A DNA stretch of 64,000 nucleotides from Thunnus maccoyii. Taxonomy: Eukaryota; Chordata; Actinopteri; Scombriformes; Scombridae. Both the position numbers and the translations under genes were made by a program. Positions 1 to 11,446 of the stretch are shown piece after piece. A model generated the notes under the pieces. That model was not told the DNA's origin, made no database searches, and worked only from the letters and a program-made list of their open reading frames with translations. How positions within the stretch are numbered: the first letter of the stretch is position 1; each line of letters begins with the position of its first letter. The stretch lies in contig NC_056535.1 in assembly GCF_910596095.1 (NCBI RefSeq), forward strand, positions 29,945,505 through 30,009,504, written 5' to 3'.

Positions 1-79
1 CCAAAACTTCTCAGTCAACCTCCCTGCTGTCCACATTAGAACACTTGTACTTTGCTCAAGGGTTTGTCTGACTCCATAC

Positions 80-1557
80 CCATTTTCTCCTGGTTCTCCT
101 GGAGGTCCTGCAAGCCCTGAGACCCCTGGTTTCCCTGGTTCCCCGCTCTGACCTCGTTTACCAACAAATCCCACATTCCCCGGGTCCCCCTTCACTCCCC
201 TCTGAGGGCCGCGGCCGCCGCCCCACGCTTGTCCTGCAGATGACAACAACAGGCGAGTCATTGTAGAGAAAAAACAGGAGCAATCGCCTGCTGTGTCAGA
301 CACTTTAAAGGAACAGTTCAGCTTATTCATTTCAAGAAGCTGGAGTCGGGATGTGGTTAGCCTAGCTTAGCATAAAGACTGGAAGCAGGGGGGAAACAGC
401 AAGCTAAGCTCTGTTCAAAGTTCATCTAAATACACCTATCAGCACCTCTAAAACTCTCAAGTTAACATATTGTATCTCATTTGTTCCAATCACAGATATT
501 AAAGAACTGTTTGTGGTTTAAGTAGGAGTTGGCTAAAGGAGGAGGTAGACTTATAATCAGATGTTCAAGTCATGTGACTTGAAATGAGTTGAATGGACGT
601 CCTGCTTAATGCTGATCATTCACTAATCCTGTCAAATCAACTTAAACTTTGTTAAGATAACAGCAAATAATTTGTCAAATAATAAAATAATTTGACAATT
701 AGCTCTATAAGCATACTTTTCAGCATGCATTGTATTTGCATTAACTTTATTCTAGTTTATATAATAAAGGAGATTTGTTTTGTGTTTTTTCATACAAAGA
801 CGAATTAAAGTACAAACATAAGACACATTTTGTTAAAACTGAACTTTACACGAAAGGACAAAAACTAAAGGCCCTTTTACTCGTCAAGAATTAATAGCAT
901 GAAAATGTGTCAAGTTTGCTGTCAACGTTGTTAATTTGCAGTGCAAATTTAAGACGATTCCTCCAGTTATTTCCACAAAGCTTCACACAGCTTGAAAGAA
1001 CAATATGATAGTCAGATAATTTGAATACTTCATACTGCTTTGCATTTGAGAAAAAGCTGCTTTGATATCAGCTGCTGCCCATTATGGTAGATAAATGAAC
1101 AGCTGTCTGAGATTTTAATCATGTGTGCACCAAAACCAGCACTACTGTCTGCACCTTGGTGAACTTTCTCGGAACTGAAAACTGGATGCCAATATCTGAA
1201 TGTGTTTTTTTTTAATATAGGCTTTACAAAAAGTGGAGGCTGCTGTGAGTTGTAAATGATATGATCTACCATTTTTTTCTGTACTTTGCAATGTGTGACA
1301 GGTAAAATAAGGAAAATTTGACTTTGGAGCAATTGTTGCATTGTTGCAGGTTATTGCATTATTTAATTCAGTTATATGTTTTTTAAATGACATGAAAATG
1401 AATCCCCCCCCCCCAAAAAAAAATGTGCCTTATGTAGAAGGGTCTTAAGAAGATTCAGGGAAATTCTGGCTGAAAATTTAGAGAAGTGCAAAGTTTCTGT
1501 GTGACTTATCGTTTCCTTACTGTATTCTAATATCTGTACAAACTTCTGATGGTTACC

Positions 1558-1611
<54 letters not shown>

Positions 1612-1878
1612 GGATACCTGGCTCTCCTTTCTGTCCTCTCTCTCCGTCACGACCGTCTCTGCCGGGCAGCCCGGGAATACCTGAGGACGTACAGATAGAT
1701 AAACAGATGAACACACACACACACACACACACACATGCACCTATAAACATATACACACATGCACGCACATACCTGGCATCCCAGGCATCCCTGTTGCTCG
1801 GCAGGTGTCCTGGGCAACCAGCAGGGTTACAGCTAATGAGAGCAGGGCTCCGGTCACAATGAGACAACGATGGAGCAT
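80..1878 (-). CDS. c1qc: Complement C1q C-chain-like, 5' part (partial gene)
   Basis: This is a collagen-tailed C1q chain, a secreted recognition subunit of the classical complement pathway. Three coding exons are visible: 1773-1878, 1618-1680 (63 nt) and 80-233. Exon 1 starts at the ATG at 1876-1878 and encodes a hydrophobic signal peptide (LIVTGALLSLAVTLLVA), a Cys (DTCRATG) and the first Gly-X-Y triplets (GMPGMPG). Exon 2 encodes exactly seven triplets (GIPGLPGRDGRDGERGQKGEPG). Exon 3 starts with the break GQAWGGGRGPQR and resumes collagen to GEPGENG. Exons 1 and 2 end in phase 1; exon 3 probably ends at the GT beside position 80, in phase 2, though the open frame continues to the window edge. 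The CxxxGMPGMPG start and the position of the break resemble mammalian C1QC more than C1QB, but B is not excluded. The globular domain must lie left of position 1. Confidence 0.72.
304..565 (+). repeat. Dispersed fish MITE-like repeat
   Basis: This stretch in C1qC intron 2 carries the phrase TTAGCATAAAGACTGGAAGC followed by GGGAAACAGC, typical of an abundant fish interspersed repeat. A second, more decayed copy lies at about 4225-4345. The rest of the intron (570-1560) is AT-rich with nothing recognisable. Confidence 0.55.
1561..1610 (+). repeat. (GT)25 microsatellite
   Basis: Uninterrupted GT dinucleotides. On the C1qC transcript strand this is an (AC)25 run starting a few bases after the exon 2 donor. 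Confidence 0.98.
1711..1734 (+). repeat. (AC)12 microsatellite inside a 92-nt intron
   Basis: AC dinucleotides in the very short intron between C1qC exons 1 and 2. On the transcript strand this is (UG)12, upstream of the exon 2 acceptor. Confidence 0.97.
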
Positions 1879-1887
1879 GATGGAGAA

Positions 1888-2760
1888 CCTGACAAAGAGA
1901 AAAGGAGATAGATGAAAGAAGAGGAGATTAGACGAGAGGAGACAAGGAGAGGAGTTGAGGGATTCAATGAGAGGAGAAGCTGAGAAGAAAAGAAATGCGA
2001 GGGAGGGAAATAGGGAGAGAGGAAGGGACAAGGAATTATAAGAAGAATGAGGATGAGAATACAGGGAAGGAGGAGAGGAAAATAGGTGAAGGCAGGATGG
2101 GAAGGGATGAGAGGAGTGGAAAAGGACAAAGGGTAGAGAGGGAGAGGAGAGAAGGAAAGAAGAGAGGGGAGAAGATGATAAAACAGGAGAAAAGAGGAGA
2201 GGAGGGAGATTAGATGAAAGGACAGAAGGAGAGGAGATGATGAGAAAAGGAAAGAAACATGATAGATGAGATAAGGGAAGAAGGAAGGAGGAGAGGAGAG
2301 AAAGTACGATGAGGAAGAGGATGAAGTGGAGAAGAAGAGGAGACAAGGAGAAGAAGGAGAAAAGCAGGTGCTGACAGGTTGTTGGTTCAATCCCCAATAA
2401 TCAAAGTGTATCAGATATCAAAGTCCTCTTTTAATAAAAAATAATACACAATCATAGTAAAATAGGAGAAACAGTAGATGATCTTGTTAACAAAAGCAGA
2501 TTCTCTTTCACAAATAGATTTCATTTACTTCTATTTAGAACACCGTAAATGTTGAAAGATGTTGAAAATAAATGTATTAAACTCACCTGAGAGGACAGAC
2601 AGAGGAATAAAAATCCACCACCTGGCGTTCCAAGCAAACTGAAGTGGAGCTCCGAGTCCTGCAGCAGCCAGAAGAGGAAGCCGACACAGAACCGAAGATT
2701 CAGCAGCTTTTGCTATTTTTTCGGCGTCTGCTGTATGTAGTTCTGCATTTTTAGGGAGTG
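1888..2760 (-). promoter_or_regulatory. C1qC-like 5' UTR intron and candidate non-coding first exon
   Basis: The coding exon is preceded by a good acceptor, with AG at 1889-1890 ten bases before the ATG, so the 5' UTR is split. A strong donor (minus-strand CTCTCAG/GTGAGT) lies at 2581-2587, making roughly 2588-2750 the likely first exon and promoter. The plus-strand motif AGAAGAGGAAGCC at about 2668-2682 matches an ETS/PU.1 core. The transcription start cannot be fixed from sequence alone. The intron (1889-2586) is largely a purine tract. Confidence 0.5.
1890..2365 (+). repeat. Long polypurine/polypyrimidine tract
   Basis: About 475 bases of almost pure A/G on the plus strand (GGAGA, GAAGG and similar words), pyrimidine on the transcript strand. 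Open frames across it (Ser/Leu/Phe-rich) are composition artefacts. Confidence 0.9.
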
Positions 2761-2921
2761 ATTGAGAGATGGAAGGAGAGAGAGAGAGATAATAAAGTAA
2801 CAAATCCCTCAACAGTAAATGAGTGTTTGTCAACCTTTTCTGTGTTTAGGTTTCAAATTTTTTATGACACCAGCAAGTTGTCAAACTGAGACACAAAACC
2901 AGCAGAGGTATGAAAGTTTTC

Positions 2922-3447
2922 TACATGGTCAAAAGTATGTGGACACCTGAACATTACACCCATATGTGATATTCCAAAACAATGAGCATTAAGCTGCTGA
3001 TATGACAGCCTCCACTCTCCTGGTCTCAGGCTTTTCAGAAGATTTTGTAACCTGGCTGCAGGGATTTGCTCCCATTCAGCTACAAGAGTATTAGTGAGGT
3101 CCAACAGCGATGTTGGGTGATAAGGCCTGGCTCACAGTCAGTGTTCCACTTCACCCCCAAGATGTTGGATGGGGTTCAGGTCAGAGCTCTGTGCAGGCCA
3201 GTCAAGTTCTTCCACACCAAACTGGGAAAACATTTCTTTATGGAGCTGGCCTTGTGAACAGGGACATTGTCGTGTAACAGGAAAGGACTTTCTGTTGAAA
3301 GCACTCTGCTGTTGAAAATATCATTGTATGCTGCAGCATTAACGTTTCCTTTAATTGGAACTAAGAGGACCAGACCAAAGGCGGAAGAACAGCCTCAGAC
3401 CAGTACACTTGGACCACATACATTGTCCACATACTTCTGGCCATGTA
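2922..3447 (-). mobile_element. Tc1/mariner element, internally deleted and frameshifted
   Basis: The ends are inverted repeats (TACATGGTCAAAAGTATGTGG on the left; the reverse of CATACTTCTGGCCATGTA on the right) and each end carries a TA. The minus strand holds the 3' third of a transposase in broken frames. Words such as WPAQSSDLNPIQHLG (the DDE-family SPDLNPIEH box) and VAEWEQIPAARLQNLLKS are readable. The catalytic N-terminal part is missing, so it is not autonomous. Confidence 0.85.
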
Positions 3448-3474
3448 GTGTACATTTACTCATGTAGTGTCTGA

Positions 3475-3725
3475 TGATCTTCTTGTCTCTAGTTTCTCTG
3501 GTTCCAGCTTCTCAAATGTGAATATCTGTTTGGCTTCTTTAGTCCTCTATGACAGTAAACTGAATATCTTTGGTTTGTAGACAAAACAAGACATTTGAAG
3601 ATGTCAACTTGGGCTCTGGGAAACAGTGATCGACATACTTCATCATTTTATAGACCAAACAACTAATCAATTAATCAAGAAAACAGATTGATTGATAATG
3701 AAATGATCATTAGATGCAGCCCTAT
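3475..3725 (-). repeat. Fish MITE (copy 1)
   Basis: In reverse orientation it reads GGGCTGCATCTAATGATCA, then an oscillating ATTAATC region, then GAAGCTGGAACC. The same family occurs in plus orientation at about 34425-34700 in DNase intron 1. Confidence 0.6.
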
Positions 3726-3875
3726 GTAGAATATCGCCAGCCTTATTGAATATGCATTCTTATCTCAAAAAATACTGGCAAGTTATTTCTGACTCTTGAC
3801 AGGATATGTTTTTCTTAGATGCAGGTTTCAGCGATTTAACCACAAATACAGCAAGAATACACTTCAAAACATGCA

Positions 3876-3879
<4 letters not shown>

Positions 3880-3934
<55 letters not shown>
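3880..3934 (+). repeat. (CA)n microsatellite
   Basis: About 27 CA units with no interruption. Confidence 0.97.
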
Positions 3935-3936
<2 letters not shown>

Positions 3937-4679
3937 CAATAAAAAGAAGAGGTCAGCTGAGGATGTGCCAAAATGACAAAAGTTTACCAAAAAGAAGAAG
4001 TGCAAAAACCTGAAAACGTTTCACTTCCGTAACCTTCAGAGGGGTCACACGAGAATGTGATGAGAGAAAATCAATAAATATGCAAGAAAGGAAACAAGAC
4101 TTTAAAATTTTTTATGGAGGTCTGCAATGCTGAGACGGGGTGATGAACTTGTTTACAGTGTTTTGTGCATAGATGACCTATGAGAACAGTGCAACATTTT
4201 TGCGAAATCTGCTTGTTCTCTGTCTTCCTCAGACTCAGATGAGAAGATGGAGATCAGTTTCATCTCTGTGCTTCATATACAAACATAGATCCGGGACATT
4301 ATTTAGCCTAGCGAAGCACAAAGACTGGAAGCAAGGGGAAACTGATAACTTTGCCCTGCTGATCTTCTTATCTGAGTAAGACGATACATACTTCCATTCT
4401 GTAAGATGTTCATTGCCGCGAGGTCAAACTAGTCTGCTTTTTATGTGTCATATTGAAATATTCTCTGTGGATGTGGGAAGAGGGCTTGGTCTATTGATTA
4501 GCTGTGTTAGCTGAGACAGAAAAAATTACCAAGGAGGTCATGTTTTTGGTCCTCTTTGTCTGTTAGTGGGATAATGCAAAAACTGTACAGACTTTGGCAA
4601 GTTTGGTAGACAGTTCAGCTGTCGACCAGGAACAAGTAATCCATGATTTTTATAAAAGTTTTTATAAAAATTCTAAACA

Positions 4680-5068
4680 TTAAAGGTGCAGTGTGAAGAA
4701 TTTAATGGCGAGCGGAGTGGACTCAGCAGAATTGGAAGGTAATACCCATAAATATGTTTTAATTAGTGTATAATCACCTGAAAATAAGAATCATTGGGTT
4801 TTTGTTACCTTAGAATGAGCCCTTTATATCTACATAGCTGGTCCTCTGCCATGAAGCCTGCCATGTTGTACCGCAATGTTTCTACAGTAGCCCAGAACAG
4901 ACAAATCAAACATCGGCTCTAAAAAGGGCCTTTTACATTTTTCAAAGGTTTTATGGCCATTGTGGGTTCTTCCACATGCTTGAAAGGTGAGGGGGAGGGG
5001 TATTCAGTTGGTTACAATCTGCAACCACACTTCTAGATGCCACTAAATCCTACACACTGCACCTTTAA
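4680..5068. mobile_element. MITE with TTAA ends
   Basis: It starts TTAAAGGTGCAGTGTG and ends CACACTGCACCTTTAA, giving inverted termini bounded by TTAA as in piggyBac-type non-autonomous elements. The interior has the TAGTGG/CCACTAAATC words common to this family in fish. No coding potential. The flanks (4380-4680 and 5069-5950) show nothing beyond AT-rich spacer. Confidence 0.75.
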
Positions 5069-5956
5069 GAGACAATATATTTTTGAACATTTTCAACTTC
5101 AACTAAAATCTGGCACATATATCTCATTATTTTAATTATTAATGTGTATTTTGATACATATCTGAATCCAGATACATATTCAAAATTTTAAACGTTTGTT
5201 TTTTATGATACCAGATTTAGAGAGTTATGCACACTTGGCGAGAGTGTTTCCTCTCTGAGTGTTTGACAGTTAGTTTGTATGTGTATTCAGACAAAACCAA
5301 AGGTCATTCACAGTCCTATTGAAAGTTAAAATCAATAATATTATTCTACAATTACACAATAAAGTTTGATAACATTTAAGTACAACAAAGTGTGATAATA
5401 CTACAACAACATGTGGCATATCTCACCATATACTAGTAGCCAGTGTTAGCATTTATACACACAAGAACATCAGACCCTGAGGTTTTTTATAGTGCATAAC
5501 AGTGCTCCCTAATCTCCAAATTTCTTCCGCATTCACTCAGAGGAAGTTTTTATGTTTTGAAACTCAACTGTGAAAATTTGTGGAAATGGAGGAAATGCTC
5601 GATTTTGGAGGATTGCTTGAAGCTACAATAAAATCAGTGATTGTCTGTATTAAATCTGTGTGTAATGAAATTATACCAAACATACCCACACTCAATAATA
5701 CACTTTAATTTTGTTTTAGTAGCATTTACAGACCAAATAAACATTTAAAGAAGGTTTACATGAGTCAGTATAAAGGAAACAAATCAGTGAACAAATCAAA
5801 AGTTTCACAAGCAACTTTTAAAAACAGCTTTTTGAAAAGTGTGAACTGAAATCTGAGACTTTTAGATGCTAAATTCATAAACTGGTGCGGTCTCAGTCTT
5901 CAGCACTGAATCCATGCTTTAGTGAAATCATTGAGTGTACAACTGAACTTTTTTTG

Positions 5957-8900
5957 TTAATTTGCGAAGAGCAGGAAGCCGTTGAAGATGATCTCTTTTT
6001 CTCTGGAGTCTCTTGCATCATTATCTGTCTGATGCTCCTTAAAGGACTCCAGCCAGACCCTCTGTTCAAATCTCAGCTCTAAGACCACGCCACCCGACAG
6101 CACCTGAAACACAACAATTACATTAAGACTTCATGACAATACTCAGCCGTCAATATATATTAAACAACTAAAAACACAGATTATTGTGTCCTGTAACCAT
6201 CTGTGATTCCAAAGCAGCCTAAACTGTGTTTTTGCAACAGTACAAAAGTAAAAGGGCAGTATCTCCCACACAGTTCTTTCAATATTGACGTAATCCTACT
6301 CACATCAAAGCTGACACTTGGTACTTTAACTATTACATACTGCTCAGGTCAAATTTGACCCGTTTTGACATGTGAGAGCAGTAAAAACACCCTTTCTTTT
6401 AGCCTGAAATGTTAAGACTTTTCCCAGAATGATAGAGGGTGTTCCGGGTTAAATTTGACCTGTATTTTTTCATAAATCACCCTTCAAAATGTTGTTGTAT
6501 TCTTCAAATTCAATACAATTAATTGAAATCATGGTGCTGTTATGTTCTTGTGCTTTATGTATCATAGGACTATTGTATAGCGTGATTGTGTTTTTTCTTT
6601 GTAAACAAATAGTGTAAAACCTAAATAATACACTCTCTCTGCTCTATGAAAGCTTCATTAAGGATTAATCACCCATTTATTAATGACTGATAAGGTATTT
6701 ATGAATGAAAAATATATTTGTGGGGGACTAATTATGAGAGGATACTGTGAAGGGTCAGAGAGCCTGACGGACAAAGAATGTATAACTGTCCAAATACTTA
6801 CTGTCTGGACTGTATTTATTATTATTATAATTTATTTCAAACTGTCACAATCCTGTTTATTGGTACTGTCAATAAAGATAATGTGGAAAAAGGGGAAAAA
6901 ACTAATTTGCTCAGGCACAAAAGACTAGATATAGCAAATTTCTTCTAGTTCATCAAAACACAGCTTCAGGTAAACTCGAGTAAGGTTTAGTTGCACTCCA
7001 CAAGGACAAATGGTAGGGAATAACCTATTGATTCATCATTAAGTCATTTTAAAGAGTACATTAGGAATTTCAGTGAAAGACTTCCTCTCCTGATATTTCC
7101 TTGGCACTGTGGTACTAATTGAAACTTACCTGATCAAGGTTTCTGTTGTAATCACAGAATCCAATCTTGTCTTGGCCCAGAACCTCACTGGCGATACGCA
7201 GACACATGCTGACCTACAAACACACAACATCACTGTAACACAGAGCGATGATAGAGCTGAAGGTTTAGATCACATCTCAGGTTTAAAGTCTCTTCGCTGC
7301 ATGTTGATTTTTACTGCATTTAATGAAACTCCTGTCTATCTAGAAAGTAATAAAACACATTCTGATATCAAAAACATTCATGATATATTTTAGGAAATGG
7401 TCAGCACTTATTCTCATGTAAAGAAGCAGTCAGTGTGTTACCTTGGCCATAGAGTGGAAGACGAAGTAATAAACACCAGGTATTCTGCAGGTGAAGTAAC
7501 CTGTGTCTTTGTCAAAGTCCCCAGGTCTGTTGACCGCATATGTCTGGTAGGTTACTACCTATTAGACAGTACAAGATAAATAATGACAAGAATGAGAAAA
7601 ACATAAAAGACTCGGTGAAAAATGTCATTTGTTGCTGGATGTTAAGTAACAAGGAATAACAGACTTTTACAGGAAAGACACGCTACTATCAGCAGTGTAT
7701 TGGGGCAGAGGCAACAGTTAAGACAGATATTTTAAAACATGAGCAGATGACTCAAAAAATATCTGCATGGCTAAACATATATATTTTTTTGGCAATTTTC
7801 AATCTTTTTCTTATTGTAATCAAATCTCATGTGCAGAACCAAACCAAAGATGATCTGATCTATTTTCAAGCATTGTGTATGCGTATACAAAGTCTGATAT
7901 ATCTTATTCCTCTGTGTCATAGACCTCCAAACTATTAAAAACACATCAATGAGCCACACAGCTGCACTGGGTAACATGCTCCTTGGTCCTGAAGATTTTG
8001 GTTTAGGAACAGTTCCAAAGACTAATAACAGCGATCATGTTTTCAGTCTCTGGAGAGTAGTTCTGTGTAAGGCAGGAACGTGGTTCCATTTACAAAGCTT
8101 CACTAGCTTATTGTGATAAATATCAAAACCTCTTGACTTTGTACTAAAGTTCTTTATGAATTTATAATGTAGTACAAAGTCAAGAGGTTGTGATATGTAG
8201 CATAAGCTAGTGAGAACTACTCTCTGGAGACTCAAAACGTGATCGCTGTTATTTGTCTTTGGAGCCGTTTCTAAACAAACTAACGTGATCTTGATCTTCG
8301 GGATGAAGGAACATGTCACCCAGTGCAACAGTGTGGCTCACTGACGTGTTTTTAATAGTTTTTGGACAAAAACGAAGGTCTTCCTTCGTCACAGAGGAAT
8401 AAGATATATCAGGCTTTGGATATACAAACAATACTTGTAAGTAGATCATTGTTGGTTTGACTCTGTTGAAAAAAAGAGAAAAATACAGAAAATCGCTAGC
8501 CACATCCTTTAATTATAGTATTAAAATGTAATGTCTTTTCTTTTACTCCAGCAGACATTAAAGAAAGAAACAGATGTATTCTTAAATGTTGAAAACATTT
8601 CATAATGAAAAAGTTGAGAGACAGAGAGGAGTGATGGACGACAGACTGGACCTGGTTAAAGGTAGGGTAAGTGTTAGTATTCCTGATCACTGAGAAGGCT
8701 GACTTGGCCTGCTGAGGGGAGTCATCACCTAGGAGCAGAGAGGAGACACAGTGGTGAACATCACTCTTCTTTACCATCAAACACAGAGGAGGACATATTA
8801 CAGACCAAGGTCACCTTTTTTCCTTCTTTCTACCTTTCCCATCACCTTGAGATACTTTTTTATTTTCCCTCTGAGCCATAAAGGAAGGAAGGAGGAGTTT

Positions 8901-11446
8901 TGATGCTAACATACAACATGGATGTATTACGATATACAATAATATTACAGCAGCTGGTTGTGACCACAGTGCACGTCTTTTTCATTGCAACTAATGTCAA
9001 GATAACTAGTGGAGGCAAGCTAGTGGACTGCCACTGTCACCATGATGGTGACTATAGCCATGTGAGATTTTAATTAGTGTGAACTACATGCAGGGGTTGT
9101 GCGTGTGTGTGCAGTGAGTAGACATGGCTGATTTTTGTGGTGAAACTATTCCTGAACCTCTGTGGTCTATATAAGCAACACACTTGTCATATTTGGTAGA
9201 AGCACAGGGTTCCTGAGTGTCAAGTTTTACCATGTTTTCTCAGCTACTGTTAATACATTAGGAGCTGTAAAGAGTAGCCACTTTTGTCATACTCGTCGTA
9301 GTACAGTTGTATAGCTGTAGCTATATTTGGTTAACTTTATTATCATCCCAGAGGGAAATGCAGTGTGGTCACAAAATTCAACATACGAAAGAAAGAAGAA
9401 AAATAACTCACAATTAGCGGGCAGTCCAAGACATAGTCCACACATGGATAATACACCATGACCAGTACACTAAACTAGACATCACATGCAGTGCTTAAGA
9501 TGTACATATCCATAGCAACAGCCACAGAAACAGCCACAACTTCAACTATAACTCAACTCACAGCCAGCTACAGCCGTGGTCATACTGTACTAATGGCCTT
9601 CCTCTATGGATCAGGGTCAATGGGAAAAGTATTGTGAGGTAGCACAAAAGTAGTTCAGACTTTGGCCCTTCAAAGAGGTATCAGCATAAATATCAATCCT
9701 GTCATCTGTACAGTAAAATGTGAGCACCTTAATTTAATACATTTGTTGAAATATTTGCTTTATAGTATTATGATATAATAAGGAGAATTAGCTGATAAGG
9801 AGTGTGAGAATTGGCCATGGCTGCATTTAAAGTGTAATTCAACACCAGCTGCAAAGTCTTGTTTTTGTTGAAGTTTTCACTTTACTGACGTGATGTAGAA
9901 GTGTACTCAGGGTGTGGTCATTACACTGTGACATCACCACTGGGTGTGATAAGACATGTATCAGGACTTAACTGGTGTTCAGTTACTCTTTAAACTTGTT
10001 AGGCATAAAGAATACATGAGAGATAAGTTAAAGAGTCAGTTATATTTATATACAGGAGAGTCAGAGGTCGTGTCATTACTGTGGCCGATGCTCTTCCCCT
10101 CAGGGCCGGGCTGACCAGGTTGTCCAGATGGACCCACTGCTCCCAGAGCTCCACGGTAACCTTTGGGACCCATGTCCCCTTGCAAGCCCCGACTCCCCAT
10201 CTCCCCCCTCAGCATCAGCAGGGTGTTTGCATCCACCTGAGTGTTGTCCGCCACAGCTGAAGACAAACAGATGAATGATTAACAGCTACCGGGAGAGAAG
10301 GGCATCATGATGCTGTTCTTAAAGCGGCTATAATTAATATTTTTCATCATAACAATGTATCAAATGACTGTGTAATGTCAGAGGCGTTTCTCGTAGTGAT
10401 GAACCTACAGACGCTGCAGCTCCCCTCGTCTTTATGGAGATTTATAGCCAGTTTCAGCTCATTGTTTAGCTGTTTAGCTTTTTGGTTCACTCTCAGCGCT
10501 CTCATAGCGTCCTTTTTCAGCTGCAGAAGGCAGCTATTTCCAGAGAAAAAGCTCTAAAAACCCACCGTACACTACCTGCTAGGCACCAAACAGCAAAGAG
10601 ACACATTTAGCTGTAGACTAGCTGGTGAACATAGTGGAGCATTTAGCAGCTAAAGAACCAGATATTTCCCTCAGGAGTCGGTAGAGACTAAAAACAGAAC
10701 TAAAAGAGAGTGAGTATTGGACTTATTGGACCAGGTGGACAGAAACACAACTGCAAATGAATGATAATGTTGCTCCTAAACTGCTGGATGTGTAAATAAG
10801 CAACTGTTTGCTAACAAGTGCCACATCAACCTAAAAGACAATGATATGTTAGTTTTGTGTTCACAACTTTTTTCTGCTGCTTCCAAGTGGCCAAAAAAAC
10901 CCCAACCCTGATAATACAGGTTTAACTGTCAACCAAAATGAACGAGACAAATCTGCTCCTAATTTCTGAAGTATTTAGTCATTTTCTAGCTTTTATCACG
11001 ACAGGACATATTTCCAGGATAATTATTTTGATACAATCAGTATTTGAAATTTTAGCAGTGGATTGGATCACTATTTTCTCCCACATTTGGAATGATTGAT
11101 TCCCCTGAGCTGCTCTACTGAGAGTACTCTGCAGTATGATTAGAAGGGCAAAGAACAACCAACCAAGCAAATAAATAAATAAAATACCCCAAAATAAAGA
11201 CTTTAGGTCTCCATACAGAAAGCTGCCTAAAGAACAAATCAGTATGCATTAACTATGTGTTTGTGTACTCTTCAGACTTTTACCTGGCTCTCCTTTCTCT
11301 CCCTTCTGTCCAGGCCATCCATCTCTGCCCAGAGGTCCTGCCTCTCCCGGTCGACCGTCCAATCCTTTACAGTTCACATCACATTGGCCGGTCGACAGCA
11401 ACAAGGCCACGCCCACCGCAACTGCCAGCCCATAATACTCTCCCAT
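5957..11446 (-). CDS. c1qa: Complement C1q A-chain-like, complete (six coding exons)
   Basis: C1q subcomponent A homologue, secreted, forming the collagen-stalk/globular-head recognition molecule of the classical pathway. Coding exons are 11284-11446, 10080-10256, 8652-8728, 7442-7558, 7130-7213 and 5957-6103, joined in phases 1,1,0,0,0, giving 254 codons plus TAA (human C1QA is 245 aa). Exon 1 encodes a signal peptide (about residues 1-22), a Cys pair (CDVNC) and collagen (GLDGRPGEAGPLGRDGWPG). Exon 2 encodes a 17-residue interruption, then GEMGSRGLQGDMGPKGYRG and further collagen. Exons 3-6 encode the gC1q head: AKSAFSVIRN, then GYFTCRIPGVYYFVFH, then IGFCDYNRN, then VLSGGVVLELRFEQRVWLE and the terminal FNGFLLFAN. 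All splice sites are GT/AG; the exon 2 donor (ACA/GTAATG) is the weakest. The EAGP/GEPG region and the place of the collagen break favour A over B or C. The head split into four exons differs from the single-exon mammalian head. Confidence 0.85.
6345..6690 (+). repeat. Dispersed repeat, paired with 25160-25440
   Basis: It opens with the palindromic word GGTCAAATTTGACC and ends in a conserved block around GAAAGCTTCATTAAGGATTA, both shared with 25160-25440. It lies in the last intron of the C1qA-like gene. No open frame of interest. Confidence 0.6.
7880..8440. mobile_element. Long imperfect palindrome (foldback MITE)
   Basis: Two arms of about 260 bp face each other around a centre near 8158, in the intron between C1qA exons 3 and 4. 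Matching words include CCTCTTGACTTTGTACT on the left and AGTACAAAGTCAAGAGG on the right. The outer ends pair as TCTGATATATCTTATTCCTC with GAGGAATAAGATATATCAG. No transposase is encoded. Confidence 0.8.
8780..10075. other. C1qA intron 2; one retroposon-like tail
   Basis: No exon or open frame can be supported here. The words TTTATTATCATCCCAGAGGGAAATGCAG at about 9337-9362 resemble a fish retroposon 3' end. The remainder is ordinary AT-rich intron. The next intron (10257-11283) likewise shows nothing recognisable. Confidence 0.45.

Noticed and set aside
1741-2397. A 218-codon minus-strand frame rich in Ser, Leu and Phe
   Set aside because: Translation of a polypyrimidine intron tract; only its last part, from MLHRCLIV, is the real C1qC exon 1.
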